Below the pieces are notes generated by a model that ran no database searches, was not told the DNA's origin, and saw only the letters and a list, made by a program, of their open reading frames with translations. DNA of 64,000 nt from a virus. Location of the stretch: IMG/VR virus record IMGVR_UViG_3300044591_001861, positions 26,245 through 90,244 of that record; one strand, given 5' to 3'. This document shows, piece by piece, positions 32,509-40,615 of the stretch. Each line of letters opens with the position of its first letter. Positions within the stretch are counted from its first letter, which is position 1. The position numbers were made by a program, and so were the translations under genes.

Positions 32509-34235
32509 TAGTCTTGTGCTGATGTGGACATCATACGTGAAAAACCTTTGACTTTCTCGAACCTTATGACACTTTCAAATTTGTCATGCAGTTCAGACTT
32601 ATGAGAAATGACAAATATATTAGCATCCTTAATAACATAACGTATAATTTTAAGAAACTCTTCAGTTCCATATCCATCCAAAGAAGAATCAAAAACTTCA
32701 TCCATAATCAAAAGATTTGTATTGGTTGAATTTTTAAACTTTGCAACTTCTCTCCAGGTAAAAAGAAGTGCTAAGTCAATTCTTTGCTTTTCTCCCTCAC
32801 TAAAAGAACTATAAGAAAAGTCTTCATGAATTGGAGATTGAATGGTTTCGTTAAACTCTTCATCCAGAGTAAAGTTGATGTAAAAATCCATCATCTGAAG
32901 ATATCTATTAACTTGTTTATTAATTAGTGGTAGATACTTTTTGATGATTTTTGTTTTTACTCCTCCATCTTTTAAAAGACTATATGAAAAATCGTAGTAA
33001 TTAATTAATTCTTTTTTTGATGCGAGATCATCAAATACTTTTTGAAGATCTTTTTTAAAGGATTCTAACTTCTCATGTTCAGAATTTCGGTTTGCAAGGT
33101 TCTCGGTAAGAACTTGAATTTCATGTTCAAGTTTTCGGATTTGTCTCTGTAATCCGTTAATCTTAATATTGTTTTGAGAAATGCCATTCGTTAATTTTGA
33201 AATCTCCTTAGAAAGAGTAGTGAATTGACGCTCTCGCTCCTCTTCCTCTTTAATTGCCTCCTCCAGTTCTTTATAACCAGATTGCAACTCCTTTGCTTTA
33301 GATTGAGCGTCGTTAATTCTATTTATTCTGAAAACCTCCTCGATAGACTGGGTACAGGTGGGGCATACCGTATTCTCAGTGAAGAACTTATGTTCTTTAG
33401 TAATTGTCGATACCTTCTGAGAGATTTTACCCTTTAGATTTCCCAACTTACGAAGTTTTTCTGCGTACCCAACCAGATTGTCTTGCTTTCTAATGTACTC
33501 ACGAAGAGGTTCTTCTGTAGAAGAGTTTTCTTCAATCAAGTATTCAACTTCTTCCGACAAAGACTTGATAGAAACGTTTTTGTCGTCAATATCCTTCTTA
33601 CCTCTATTTTCAAGTTCTTCAATAAAACTTTGCTGCATCTGAACTTTATCTTTTACCGACTCTTTCTTCAATTCAAATGTTCTAATCTCTTCCTTTGAAG
33701 ACCGAATTTTTTCTTTGATAATGCTGTTCATTGAAGAAAAAATCTTAATATCTAAAAGATCTTCAATAACTTCTCTACGGTTTGATGCAGTAAGTTGCAT
33801 GAAAGGAACAAAATTACTGCTGCCAAGAATTACAATCTGAGTAAATGACCTGTAATTCATTTTCAAAACAGTTTGTTCAAACCATTTCTGCTGATCAACA
33901 GATGAAGCGTTTTGATCTATGAGAGAATCATTCTTGTATATCTCAAAAATATTTGGTTTGATTCCTCTACGTACTTTCCATTTAGTTTTGCCAATTGTAA
34001 ATTCAATTTCAACTAAGCAATCTTTTTCATTGGTAGAATTTACAAGTTGAGGTTTATTGATACCCCTAAAAGACTTACTAAAAAGAACGAATGTTAGTGC
34101 ATCGAGAACAGTACTTTTTCCTGCTCCATTCGATCCGATAATTAAAGTAGTTGTATTTTTCTGAAAATTAACTTCTGTAAATTGATTGCCAGTAGAAAGA
34201 AAATTTTTCCAACGAATTTTTTCAAATAAAATCAT
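32508..34235 (-). CDS. 46: Recombination endonuclease subunit (gp46-like, SbcC/Rad50 family)
   Basis: A 575-residue SMC-like ATPase. Walker A is IGSNGAGKSTVLDAL near 33. Long coiled coils flank a C-P-T-C zinc hook near 295. The signature SFSEGEKQRIDLAL lies near 478, followed by Walker B LLIMDEVFDSSLD. With gp47 it resects DNA ends and supports host DNA degradation and recombination-dependent replication. It overlaps the DUF3110 gene by 14 bases and the small basic gene by TAATG. Confidence 0.96.
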   Translation of the reverse strand: MILFEKIRWKNFLSTGNQFTEVNFQKNTTTLIIGSNGAGKSTVLDALTFVLFSKSFRGINKPQLVNSTNEKDCLVEIEFTIGKTKWKVRRGIKPNIFEIYKNDSLIDQNASSVDQQKWFEQTVLKMNYRSFTQIVILGSSNFVPFMQLTASNRREVIEDLLDIKIFSSMNSIIKEKIRSSKEEIRTFELKKESVKDKVQMQQSFIEELENRGKKDIDDKNVSIKSLSEEVEYLIEENSSTEEPLREYIRKQDNLVGYAEKLRKLGNLKGKISQKVSTITKEHKFFTENTVCPTCTQSIEEVFRINRINDAQSKAKELQSGYKELEEAIKEEEERERQFTTLSKEISKLTNGISQNNIKINGLQRQIRKLEHEIQVLTENLANRNSEHEKLESFKKDLQKVFDDLASKKELINYYDFSYSLLKDGGVKTKIIKKYLPLINKQVNRYLQMMDFYINFTLDEEFNETIQSPIHEDFSYSSFSEGEKQRIDLALLFTWREVAKFKNSTNTNLLIMDEVFDSSLDGYGTEEFLKIIRYVIKDANIFVISHKSELHDKFESVIRFEKVKGFSRMMSTSAQD

Positions 34236-34500
34236 GTTCTTCTATGTCATCAGGAGGTATAATAATATCGTCTGGAGTAATTACGGCATATTGGTAATCA
34301 TGAGATTCACATGCTTTAAGTATCAGATCATCATCAACTTCAATAACATGCATTTCTGGGTAACTTCTATCCTCAAGCATCATTGCGAATCTTGCGGCGT
34401 CATCCTCTTCTTGGAAGATATAAAGAACTTGTTCTCCATCTTCATTGGTGACGGAATAAGCTCCCTCTTCTTCTTTACCATCTACCGTAATTATAAACAT
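34222..34500 (-). CDS. DUF3110-like protein
   Basis: A 92-residue protein. VLYIFQEEDDAARFAMMLED near 31-50 and the following P-E-M-H-V-I-E-V-D match the DUF3110 pattern, which I know chiefly from cyanobacteria. The acidic C-terminus is less typical. A cyanobacterial-type gene between gp47 and gp46 supports a cyanobacterial host. The ATG at 34500 follows the gp47 stop closely. Function unknown in hosts and phages. Confidence 0.75.
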   Translation of the reverse strand: MFIITVDGKEEEGAYSVTNEDGEQVLYIFQEEDDAARFAMMLEDRSYPEMHVIEVDDDLILKACESHDYQYAVITPDDIIIPPDDIEEHDFI

Positions 34501-34502
34501 GT

Positions 34503-35537
34503 TTATACCATTTCGCAAGCTTCTTGATAAATTTCTCGAATAAGTCTTTGGACTATAGATTTGTCCAAATTAATTTCAGACTCTGTAATATATCTATCTA
34601 GAATTGAAATGGTATTTTCGGATTCAAATGCTTCAAATTCTTCAGATTCTTGAATTTGGAAATTTTCAACTACTTTTAATTCGAAAACATTTGAAGAATA
34701 TAATTTATCAATAAACTTTTCAAAATTTTTTTGACTTGTTTTCTTTCTTACAATAACTCTAACTATTTTATTTTCATATTCTCGTGCATCAAAAGTTTGA
34801 TGGGGAGTATCTTCATAATAAATGTTATAAAACATTCTGTATGGATTATCAATTGAAACGTGATCTAAAGTTTCGGTATCAAATATTGTAAATCCTCTAG
34901 AATCATTAACATCATTCCAATATATTTCGTATGGATTACCTAGATAGAAAATTTTTCCATCATCCGATCTAGTGTGATAGTGTCCAGAGAAAACACGGTA
35001 GAACTTCTCAAATAATTTACTGTCCATACCATCTTCCATAATGTGCCCTTTATGAGCTCTAAATCCGTTGAGCTCAAGGTGCCCCATCACACACTTGCAA
35101 GTTGTATTTTTAACAAGTTTAGTAGTCTCTTCCTCATTCTCTTGATTAATCCATGGTAAAAGTAAAATATCTAACCCACCAACATTAATTTGTGTTGCTT
35201 TATCATAAGTTTTAATATTATCAAATGATTTTAACAGAAGACTTGGAGAATTTACGTTGTTGGTATTCTTATAATAACAATCATGATTTCCAACAATCAT
35301 ATGAACATCATATTTTTTGAGTGGTTCAAAAACTACACGCTTTGCCCACTCTAAACTTTGATAATCTATTGACTTGCGGCTATCAAAAGCATCTCCCATG
35401 TGTATTACAGTAGTAATACCTTCTTTTTCTAATGTAGGAAAAAATACATTAGCGTAAAACTGCTCAAAATAGTCATGAAAAAGTTTTGATCCCTTTCTAC
35501 AACCGTAGTGGGTATCTGTAATAATTGCGACTTTCAT
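34503..35537 (-). CDS. 47: Recombination endonuclease subunit (gp47-like, SbcD/Mre11 family)
   Basis: A 344-residue metallophosphoesterase nuclease. The ligand motifs appear in order: DTHYG near 8, GDAFDS near 48, GNHDCY near 83, GHLELNG near 152 and GHYHTRS near 189. It is the nuclease partner of gp46. Length matches T4 gp47 (339). It begins one base after the gp55 stop, placing gp55-gp47-DUF3110-gp46 in one unit. Confidence 0.96.
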   Translation of the reverse strand: MKVAIITDTHYGCRKGSKLFHDYFEQFYANVFFPTLEKEGITTVIHMGDAFDSRKSIDYQSLEWAKRVVFEPLKKYDVHMIVGNHDCYYKNTNNVNSPSLLLKSFDNIKTYDKATQINVGGLDILLLPWINQENEEETTKLVKNTTCKCVMGHLELNGFRAHKGHIMEDGMDSKLFEKFYRVFSGHYHTRSDDGKIFYLGNPYEIYWNDVNDSRGFTIFDTETLDHVSIDNPYRMFYNIYYEDTPHQTFDAREYENKIVRVIVRKKTSQKNFEKFIDKLYSSNVFELKVVENFQIQESEEFEAFESENTISILDRYITESEINLDKSIVQRLIREIYQEACEMV

Positions 35538-36077
35538 TCAGTAGCGAAGTTTGGTGTATACGTTATCCTTAATAGAATTATATTCGCTATGGGTCATTCC
35601 GTCAATACCACTGTCATCAAAGAAAACTTCATCATAACCCGTTCTTTCTAAGATTTTATTTTTAATCTCTAACTGCTTCTTTTCTCTTTGGATTCTCCTC
35701 AGAAATGCGTAGTGAATAATCTGAGTGAAATAAGCAAAAGGATTTTGTGATTTCTCGGGATTAAAATTGTGAATGTATTGAACACAGTTTTCAATGCCAT
35801 CGGAAATCATATCATCCTTAAACATGTAATTGACAAAATTTGGTTTAAATGATAGATGAGTTGCAATTTTTAAAAAACACTCTCCAATATAATTGGTAAT
35901 TTGAGGTTTTGTATCCCAATGTTTGGAACGGTCATCTTTTGTAGGTATTCTACCATACTTTTGAATAAAGGTCCTTTCTACCTCGCCATGATATGCGATT
36001 AGTGCCGCAAGAAAGTCCTTGTTATTTACATAGTGTTCTGATCTTCTTCTTTTAGTCATTACCGTCGTTGTTATCAT
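35538..36077 (-). CDS. 55: Late-transcription sigma factor (gp55-like)
   Basis: A 179-residue sigma-like protein. YVNNKDFLAAL near 17-27 and the region-2-like block DDMISDGIENCVQYIHNFNPEKSQNPFAY match T4 gp55 ([28 protein letters not shown]), which directs host RNA polymerase to TATAAATA late promoters. Many such boxes occur in this window. The ATG at 36077 has AGG seven bases upstream; an in-frame ATG at 36059 is the alternative. A minus-strand promoter at 36104-36132 probably drives it. Confidence 0.93.
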   Translation of the reverse strand: MITTTVMTKRRRSEHYVNNKDFLAALIAYHGEVERTFIQKYGRIPTKDDRSKHWDTKPQITNYIGECFLKIATHLSFKPNFVNYMFKDDMISDGIENCVQYIHNFNPEKSQNPFAYFTQIIHYAFLRRIQREKKQLEIKNKILERTGYDEVFFDDSGIDGMTHSEYNSIKDNVYTKLRY

Positions 36078-36103
36078 TAGAATACCTAATTTATTATGTA
36101 GAT

Positions 36104-36132
36104 ATTATAACATTTACAGTTGAAAATAACAA
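36104..36132 (-). promoter_or_regulatory. Candidate sigma70-type promoter for gp55
   Basis: TTGTTA (36132-36127) and a perfect TATAAT (36109-36104) on the minus strand with a 17-base spacer. It lies 27 bases upstream of the gp55 ATG, next to an opposing promoter on the plus strand. Confidence 0.55.
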
Positions 36133-36136
36133 CAAC

Positions 36137-36166
36137 TTGACACTACCCTTCAAACTCCGTTATAAT
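36137..36166 (+). promoter_or_regulatory. Perfect-consensus sigma70 promoter on the plus strand
   Basis: TTGACA (36137-36142) and TATAAT (36161-36166), both exact, with an 18-base spacer. No plus-strand gene follows; transcription would start near 36173 and run antisense to the end of the LSm-like gene. A 13-base palindrome (36168-36180) lies at the expected start. Confidence 0.65.
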
Positions 36167-36167
36167 G

Positions 36168-36180
36168 TCTTTGTCAAAGA
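36168..36180. repeat. Palindrome at plus-strand transcription start
   Basis: TCTTTG-T-CAAAGA, an exact 6-bp inverted repeat immediately downstream of the plus-strand -10. The location is that of an operator. Confidence 0.45.
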
Positions 36181-36232
36181 TGATAAGAATTATATTAACT
36201 ATTTTTATAGAGCTTTTCTAATAGCTCTTTAG
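36173..36232 (+). ncRNA. Possible short antisense RNA
   Basis: Predicted from the plus-strand promoter and a following 6-bp hairpin (AGAGCT/AGCTCT, 36209-36228) with a short TTT tail. It would be about 60 bases and overlap the 3' end of the LSm-like gene at 36195. The terminator is weak, so a longer antisense transcript is equally possible. No conserved RNA family recognised. Confidence 0.25.
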
Positions 36233-36587
36233 CATCATTTACATTAGCAAGATATCCCATTTTCCTAGAGACAACAGTTTTGTTGCTTTTTATACTGTTT
36301 GTTTTTCTAACATAAGTTTGGTACATCATAATCATTTCAATATTTTTAGATTCGCTTACTGTAAGTACGTCATTCATATTGATAATAAACATATCTTCTG
36401 ATGATGTTTTTAACCATGGTTCAATCTTGTATCCAGCAACTCCTGATCTTCCTTTAATCTCACAAATGATTATTGGATTTGTGACTAAAAGCATAATTGA
36501 ACCATTTTCAGTATTGGGAGCAATCTTTGCAAAGATTTCTTCTCCTGTTTTCAACTTGACTGTTGCATAGAAATCGTCTTCGATCAT
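36195..36587 (-). CDS. LSm-like small protein, paralog 3 (130 aa)
   Basis: A 130-residue protein. Its first 85 residues follow the same plan as the two proteins upstream of gp43: ATVKLKTGEEIFAKI, then IEPWLKTSSEDMFIINMNDV, then LTVSESKNIEMIMMYQ. The C-terminal 45 residues are basic and helical. The pattern suggests an Sm-like beta-barrel, which is inference. It is coupled to uvsW upstream by ATGA and precedes gp55. The 3' end may be covered by an antisense transcript. Confidence 0.75.
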   Translation of the reverse strand: MIEDDFYATVKLKTGEEIFAKIAPNTENGSIMLLVTNPIIICEIKGRSGVAGYKIEPWLKTSSEDMFIINMNDVLTVSESKNIEMIMMYQTYVRKTNSIKSNKTVVSRKMGYLANVNDAKELLEKLYKNS

Positions 36588-38047
36588 TTCTTTAAATTAA
36601 TAGTAATTATTTCGTAATTAAAATTCTCTTCATTGTAAATTTTTATTCTTTCAATAAAATGATTTAAAGTATAATTTTTTCTTGAGTTATAAGTACAATC
36701 ATCAGCAATATCATATAGTATTGCTTTTGTTTTATTAGCACCTTTCCTTAAAACTCTACCAATGGATTGTAAATTTCTAACTCTAGATTTGCTTGGAGAT
36801 GCAAATATTACATTATGAAGATTTTTTATATTAATACCCGTTGAGAAAACTCCATAAGATGCAACAATAACTGCATCACTTTCCCTTTCTGTAATTTCTC
36901 TAACTTGTTCTCTCTCTGCGGTTGCAACTCCACCATGAACAAAAAACACTTTTCTATTATTGTGTTTGCTATTATTTATTAGATTAAATAATGGCTCACC
37001 ATGAGTTTCAATTCTCGAGAATAAAACTAATGTATTTCCCTTTAGATCTAATACAAGATTTTTAATAAAGTTATTTCTTTTTTCATGAGTAATTATAAAT
37101 TGAGTTTCATCTTCAAATGTTTCAAACTTTTTAGGTGGATGTTTTAATACTAGGCAACGAATATCCAACTTTGAAAGATGACCTTTCTCCATTAGTTCTG
37201 CAGTTTTTGTAACTTTATATGATGGACCAAATAGTCCTTCCAAAACCCACTTATGCGTTTGAGATCCATCTAATGTTCCAGTAAATCCAAATCTATATTT
37301 TGCAGAATGAAGTTTTGACATAATCCCAATTAAAGATTTGCTCTTGAAAAGGTGAGCTTCATCTCCAATCACAACATCAAATTCTTCGAAGAACTTTCTT
37401 TCTAGTTTATAGATAGATTGCCAGGTAGTAATTACAACAGGAAAATTATTAGTTTTTTCTCTACCAGAATAAATACGGTGGCAATATGTCTCAGCATCCC
37501 AACCATAATCCTGAAAATCCTTATACATCTGCTCTACAAGAGATGTCGTTGGAACAACTAAAAGGATTTTTTTCTGTTTATCTACAAAATATCTTACTAT
37601 TGAATAAATCATCAGAGATTTGCCTGAGGCAGTTGGTGATATCAATAGTTTTCGATTATATTTTAATGCATCGTATACTCCCTCTACTTGATAATCTCTC
37701 GGAGTATGGGAGCAAATAAATTTCATATAATCTTTTACGCCTTCATATGAAATATCTTCATTCACTTCATATGGAAGACCATAAAATTTATTTTCTTTAA
37801 ATTCATAAGAATAATTATGAAGATTTAATTTGTCAATTACTTTTGGCAACAATCCAACATATATCTCTCCCGTATGTACTGACAGAAGGCGAATAAGTCC
37901 ATCCCAGTGCTTACTTCTCATCTGGGGCATGAATTTTGCTCCTGGAACTTCAAACGTAAAATATTGTTGAAGTTCATACAAAACATGAGGTTCACATTCT
38001 AACTTAATGTAAACCTCATTCTTTTTATGGATTATTACATCACTCAT
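36584..38047 (-). CDS. uvsW: RNA-DNA and DNA-DNA helicase UvsW
   Basis: A 487-residue SF2 helicase. A small N-terminal domain (FMPQMRSKHWDGLIRLL) is followed by Q/motif I (SPTASGKSLMIY near 135), DEAH-type motif II (VIGDEAHLF near 230), motif III (FTGTLDG) and motif VI (QSIGRVLRKG near 440). UvsW unwinds R-loops and branched DNA and shuts off origin replication late in T4 infection. The ATG forms one arm of a palindrome, with a late promoter just beyond. Confidence 0.95.
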   Translation of the reverse strand: MSDVIIHKKNEVYIKLECEPHVLYELQQYFTFEVPGAKFMPQMRSKHWDGLIRLLSVHTGEIYVGLLPKVIDKLNLHNYSYEFKENKFYGLPYEVNEDISYEGVKDYMKFICSHTPRDYQVEGVYDALKYNRKLLISPTASGKSLMIYSIVRYFVDKQKKILLVVPTTSLVEQMYKDFQDYGWDAETYCHRIYSGREKTNNFPVVITTWQSIYKLERKFFEEFDVVIGDEAHLFKSKSLIGIMSKLHSAKYRFGFTGTLDGSQTHKWVLEGLFGPSYKVTKTAELMEKGHLSKLDIRCLVLKHPPKKFETFEDETQFIITHEKRNNFIKNLVLDLKGNTLVLFSRIETHGEPLFNLINNSKHNNRKVFFVHGGVATAEREQVREITERESDAVIVASYGVFSTGINIKNLHNVIFASPSKSRVRNLQSIGRVLRKGANKTKAILYDIADDCTYNSRKNYTLNHFIERIKIYNEENFNYEIITINLKK

Positions 38048-38067
38048 AGTTAATAATAATAACTATG
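38045..38067. repeat. Palindrome covering the uvsW start codon
   Basis: CATAGTTA and TAACTATG arms with a 7-base AT loop. On the minus strand the start ATG is the end of the 3' arm, so the RNA hairpin could hide the start. The stem is AT-rich and therefore modest in strength. Confidence 0.5.
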
Positions 38068-38069
38068 AA

Positions 38070-38077
38070 TATTTATT
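38070..38077 (-). promoter_or_regulatory. Late promoter AATAAATA (uvsW)
   Basis: A NATAAATA box 23 bases upstream of the uvsW ATG, abutting the palindrome. Initiation here would start within the far arm of the palindrome. Confidence 0.55.
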
Positions 38078-38513
38078 ACCCCAATCCAGACTGGAATCTC
38101 ATATATTCAATTGAATTTTTAATTTGATATGTTCTATTATGAATCATTTTTAATATGTCTTCAATATATTTTAGCATTACATCATAATAATCTACCTTAA
38201 GACCAACCTGTGATAATTTATCATCAGCATCCAAATAATTCTGCATGTCACTTTTATCTCTTACTTTTTTGGGAAAGGGATTCTCAACATAGACTTCAGG
38301 ATCTGCTCTTCCAGAATAATACTGATGCCTTTCGTGTTTTATTTTTCTTTTTTGCTGATCGGCTCTTTTTCTCAAAAGAAGGATATTATTATAAAGATCA
38401 AAATATTTTGCATGAAGTGCGGGTGTATTTAAAGACTCTGTATGTAAGTTGTCAATATCTATTTTTGAGTCTTTCTCCCACATTTTTTGGATCATTTCCA
38501 AATCAATACTCAT
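38076..38513 (-). CDS. uvsY: Recombination mediator UvsY
   Basis: A 145-residue protein at the T4 uvsY position beside uvsW. The central block RKIKHERHQYYSGRADPEVY matches the T4 UvsY RLDYYSGRGD region, and the helical C-terminus has the same spacing and length (T4: 137). UvsY helps UvsX displace the single-strand binding protein. The stop adjoins the uvsW late promoter. It overlaps the upstream virion gene by ATGA. Confidence 0.85.
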   Translation of the reverse strand: MSIDLEMIQKMWEKDSKIDIDNLHTESLNTPALHAKYFDLYNNILLLRKRADQQKRKIKHERHQYYSGRADPEVYVENPFPKKVRDKSDMQNYLDADDKLSQVGLKVDYYDVMLKYIEDILKMIHNRTYQIKNSIEYMRFQSGLG

Positions 38514-39079
38514 AATGGATTGCCTTTCCTGTCAAGTATATTATACATCATATATTTAAAAGTTACATCTGCTGTGAAATATTCAATGTCATTTGCTGTT
38601 GCGTCAAACTGGAGAGTTGACAAATAAGATGGAAACATAGATCTAAATCTTACTTGAAAGTTTGTATTTTGATTACTATTCAGTACAAGTAAAGTTCCAT
38701 CTGAATAAAGATTCATTTGAGATTTTGGTTGATCCTCAAAGTCTTTATTGTTATTTTGAAATTTATAAATTTCATTTAAACTTTCTGGAAATCCAATTCC
38801 TCTCATCCAATTTTGAATTTCCATGTAATTTGTCAAGTCCTCATCGACTAAAAACCGTAATGTAAAATCTTCAAATATTATCTTTTCTCCAGGAACAGGT
38901 ATATCAGTTAGATATGTTGGTTGATTAGCAACTCCCAAATTCATAGATGGGATATTTGCAGAGTTTGAAAAGAATGCAACCTTAGATGCTCTATTTAAGG
39001 TAAATCTAAACCCTATAGGAGCAAGGAAATTTCTATTTGATATCTGCTTATTTACAAATGAAGTGAATTCTTCTGCCAT
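38510..39079 (-). CDS. Tail-tube-like (gp19 family) virion protein
   Basis: A 189-residue protein. The layout NRFT/FRFTLNRASKVAFFSNSA, then IPVPGEKIIFEDFTLRFLVDED and WMRGIGFPES is typical of T4 gp19-family tube-fold proteins. It differs clearly from the main tube protein at 44754. It could be a tube initiator or a baseplate or head-neck component; I cannot decide. A CTAAATA box upstream and the gp23 terminator before it suggest its own late unit. Confidence 0.65.
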   Translation of the reverse strand: MAEEFTSFVNKQISNRNFLAPIGFRFTLNRASKVAFFSNSANIPSMNLGVANQPTYLTDIPVPGEKIIFEDFTLRFLVDEDLTNYMEIQNWMRGIGFPESLNEIYKFQNNNKDFEDQPKSQMNLYSDGTLLVLNSNQNTNFQVRFRSMFPSYLSTLQFDATANDIEYFTADVTFKYMMYNILDRKGNPL

Positions 39080-39090
39080 CTTTTTCTAAT

Positions 39091-39098
39091 TATTTAGA
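39091..39098 (-). promoter_or_regulatory. Possible late promoter variant (TCTAAATA)
   Basis: A CTAAATA-type box between the gp23 terminator and the tube-like gene, 12 bases upstream of the ATG. This is close for a promoter, so it is tentative. Confidence 0.3.
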
Positions 39099-39099
39099 T

Positions 39100-39124
39100 A
39101 AAAAAAGGGTGCCTTTCGGCACCC
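39100..39124 (-). terminator. Intrinsic terminator of gp23
   Basis: Perfect 7-bp GC-rich stem GGGTGCC/GGCACCC with a stable GAAA tetraloop, followed by seven T on the minus strand. It closes the most highly expressed late unit. Confidence 0.92.
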
Positions 39125-39146
39125 CCTGAAACCTTTGTGAAATGGA

Positions 39147-40562
39147 TCACATGAGGTTCTTGATTTGTACTCTTCTGTAGTAACGGTTCTTGTTGACAGT
39201 GAGAGCACCCAGACCCTGATCTGAAGCATCGCCATGTGCAAATGGGTTTGCAACCAGACCATAACGGGTCTTGAAGCCAATCTTTGGCTGGAAGGTGTTT
39301 TCTCCAACTGCACGTACCATCTGGAGAGGTACATAAGGGCAGTAGAAGAGACCTGCGTCGTAAGGTGAAGAACCCTTGTAACCAGCAACGTAGTACTGAG
39401 TTGCAGCACTGTTTGCTGAATAAGGATCGATATAGACGCGGAACTTGCCCATCAGAACGCCAGCAAAAGTATTGCCAGTGTCATCAACGTTCAGGTTAGC
39501 GTTGAGTGCAGGGGTGTAATCTAGAACACCAGCCATGCTCAGTGCTGAAGCAACGTCAGCGGAGCAAAGGATGATGTTGCCCTTTCCTCTACGAGTTCTT
39601 TGTGCGATTGCGTTAGCATCACGCTCGATTTGGAACAGGAGACCCTTGAACTTCTCAACACTCCAACGTCCGTTTGAATCAACGTCAAGGTCAAAGATAC
39701 CCTGAGTTGCAACGTTAGTAGCAGCGCCTTGCTCAGCAACCTTATAGATGGTTCTGATGACTTCGCGGTTGATTTCAGCAAGAATTTCGCTAGACAGAAT
39801 GTTAGCGAGTTCTGCTTCAGCATTAAGACCATGAATTGCCTTCAGGTCTTGTGCAAGCTCAAGGCTGTACTCTGCTTTCAGAGCGCGTGACTTTGCTTCA
39901 ACAAGAACTTTCTCGATTGAGAATGCCATCTCGTTGAACTGAGGACCACCATCAACGCCAAGATTCTCAGCGTCTCCAGTTCTCATACCCTGACCAACGT
40001 TATACAGGGCTTGGTCTTGGGTTGAAGTTGGGTTCAGAATACCTGGATTTGATCCAAGTTGACCGCTGGTAGTACCCATACCTACGTTAGGTGCAGTTGA
40101 ACCTGCGGTATTACCAACACCAGTGAAGGAACCAGCGAATGAAGTATCTGCTTCGTTGAACAGTGCTTCAGTTCCGCTCTGGCTATTGTAGCGTGAACGC
40201 ATTGCGAAGATGAGTCCAGTAGGACCGTTCATTGGTTGAACGCCTGCGAGGTCATAAGCGACCAGATTAGGCATTGAACGTCTGATCAGTGAGATCAGAA
40301 CAGGATCGAAACCTGCAACAGGACCACCTGCAACAGCACCACCACCATATCCACCACCACCAGCAGCGCCGTTAGCAGCATTGGTTGGGGTTTCGGTGAG
40401 GAATCCTTGCTGAGCAAAGGATTGCTCTTCTCTTAGAAATCTTTCTTGGTTTTCGAGCAGGACAGCGGTTACGGCTCTTCTGTGTGAATCCTTGATTGGA
40501 TCAAGACCTTCATAGTTCAGAAGGGGTGCCCACTTTTCCTGCAGATGCTCGGAATGGAACAT
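39147..40562 (-). CDS. 23: Major capsid protein (gp23-like)
   Basis: A 471-residue capsid protein. The N-terminal region up to FLTETPTNAANG (near 50-62) looks like the propeptide cut by the gp21 protease at L-T-E. The HK97-type core follows, with FAMRSRYNSQSGTEALFNEAD, FSIEKVLVEAKSRALKAEYS and the conserved LGVDGGPQFNEMAF. Late transcription probably comes from the gp22 or gp21 region. A clear AGAGG site lies nine bases from the ATG. T4 gp23 has 521 residues. Confidence 0.97.
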   Translation of the reverse strand: MFHSEHLQEKWAPLLNYEGLDPIKDSHRRAVTAVLLENQERFLREEQSFAQQGFLTETPTNAANGAAGGGGYGGGAVAGGPVAGFDPVLISLIRRSMPNLVAYDLAGVQPMNGPTGLIFAMRSRYNSQSGTEALFNEADTSFAGSFTGVGNTAGSTAPNVGMGTTSGQLGSNPGILNPTSTQDQALYNVGQGMRTGDAENLGVDGGPQFNEMAFSIEKVLVEAKSRALKAEYSLELAQDLKAIHGLNAEAELANILSSEILAEINREVIRTIYKVAEQGAATNVATQGIFDLDVDSNGRWSVEKFKGLLFQIERDANAIAQRTRRGKGNIILCSADVASALSMAGVLDYTPALNANLNVDDTGNTFAGVLMGKFRVYIDPYSANSAATQYYVAGYKGSSPYDAGLFYCPYVPLQMVRAVGENTFQPKIGFKTRYGLVANPFAHGDASDQGLGALTVNKNRYYRRVQIKNLM

Positions 40563-40615
40563 TTGCTTTTACCTCTTTTAAAAAAGTGTGTTTTTGGGTT
40601 TGATTAATATTAAAT

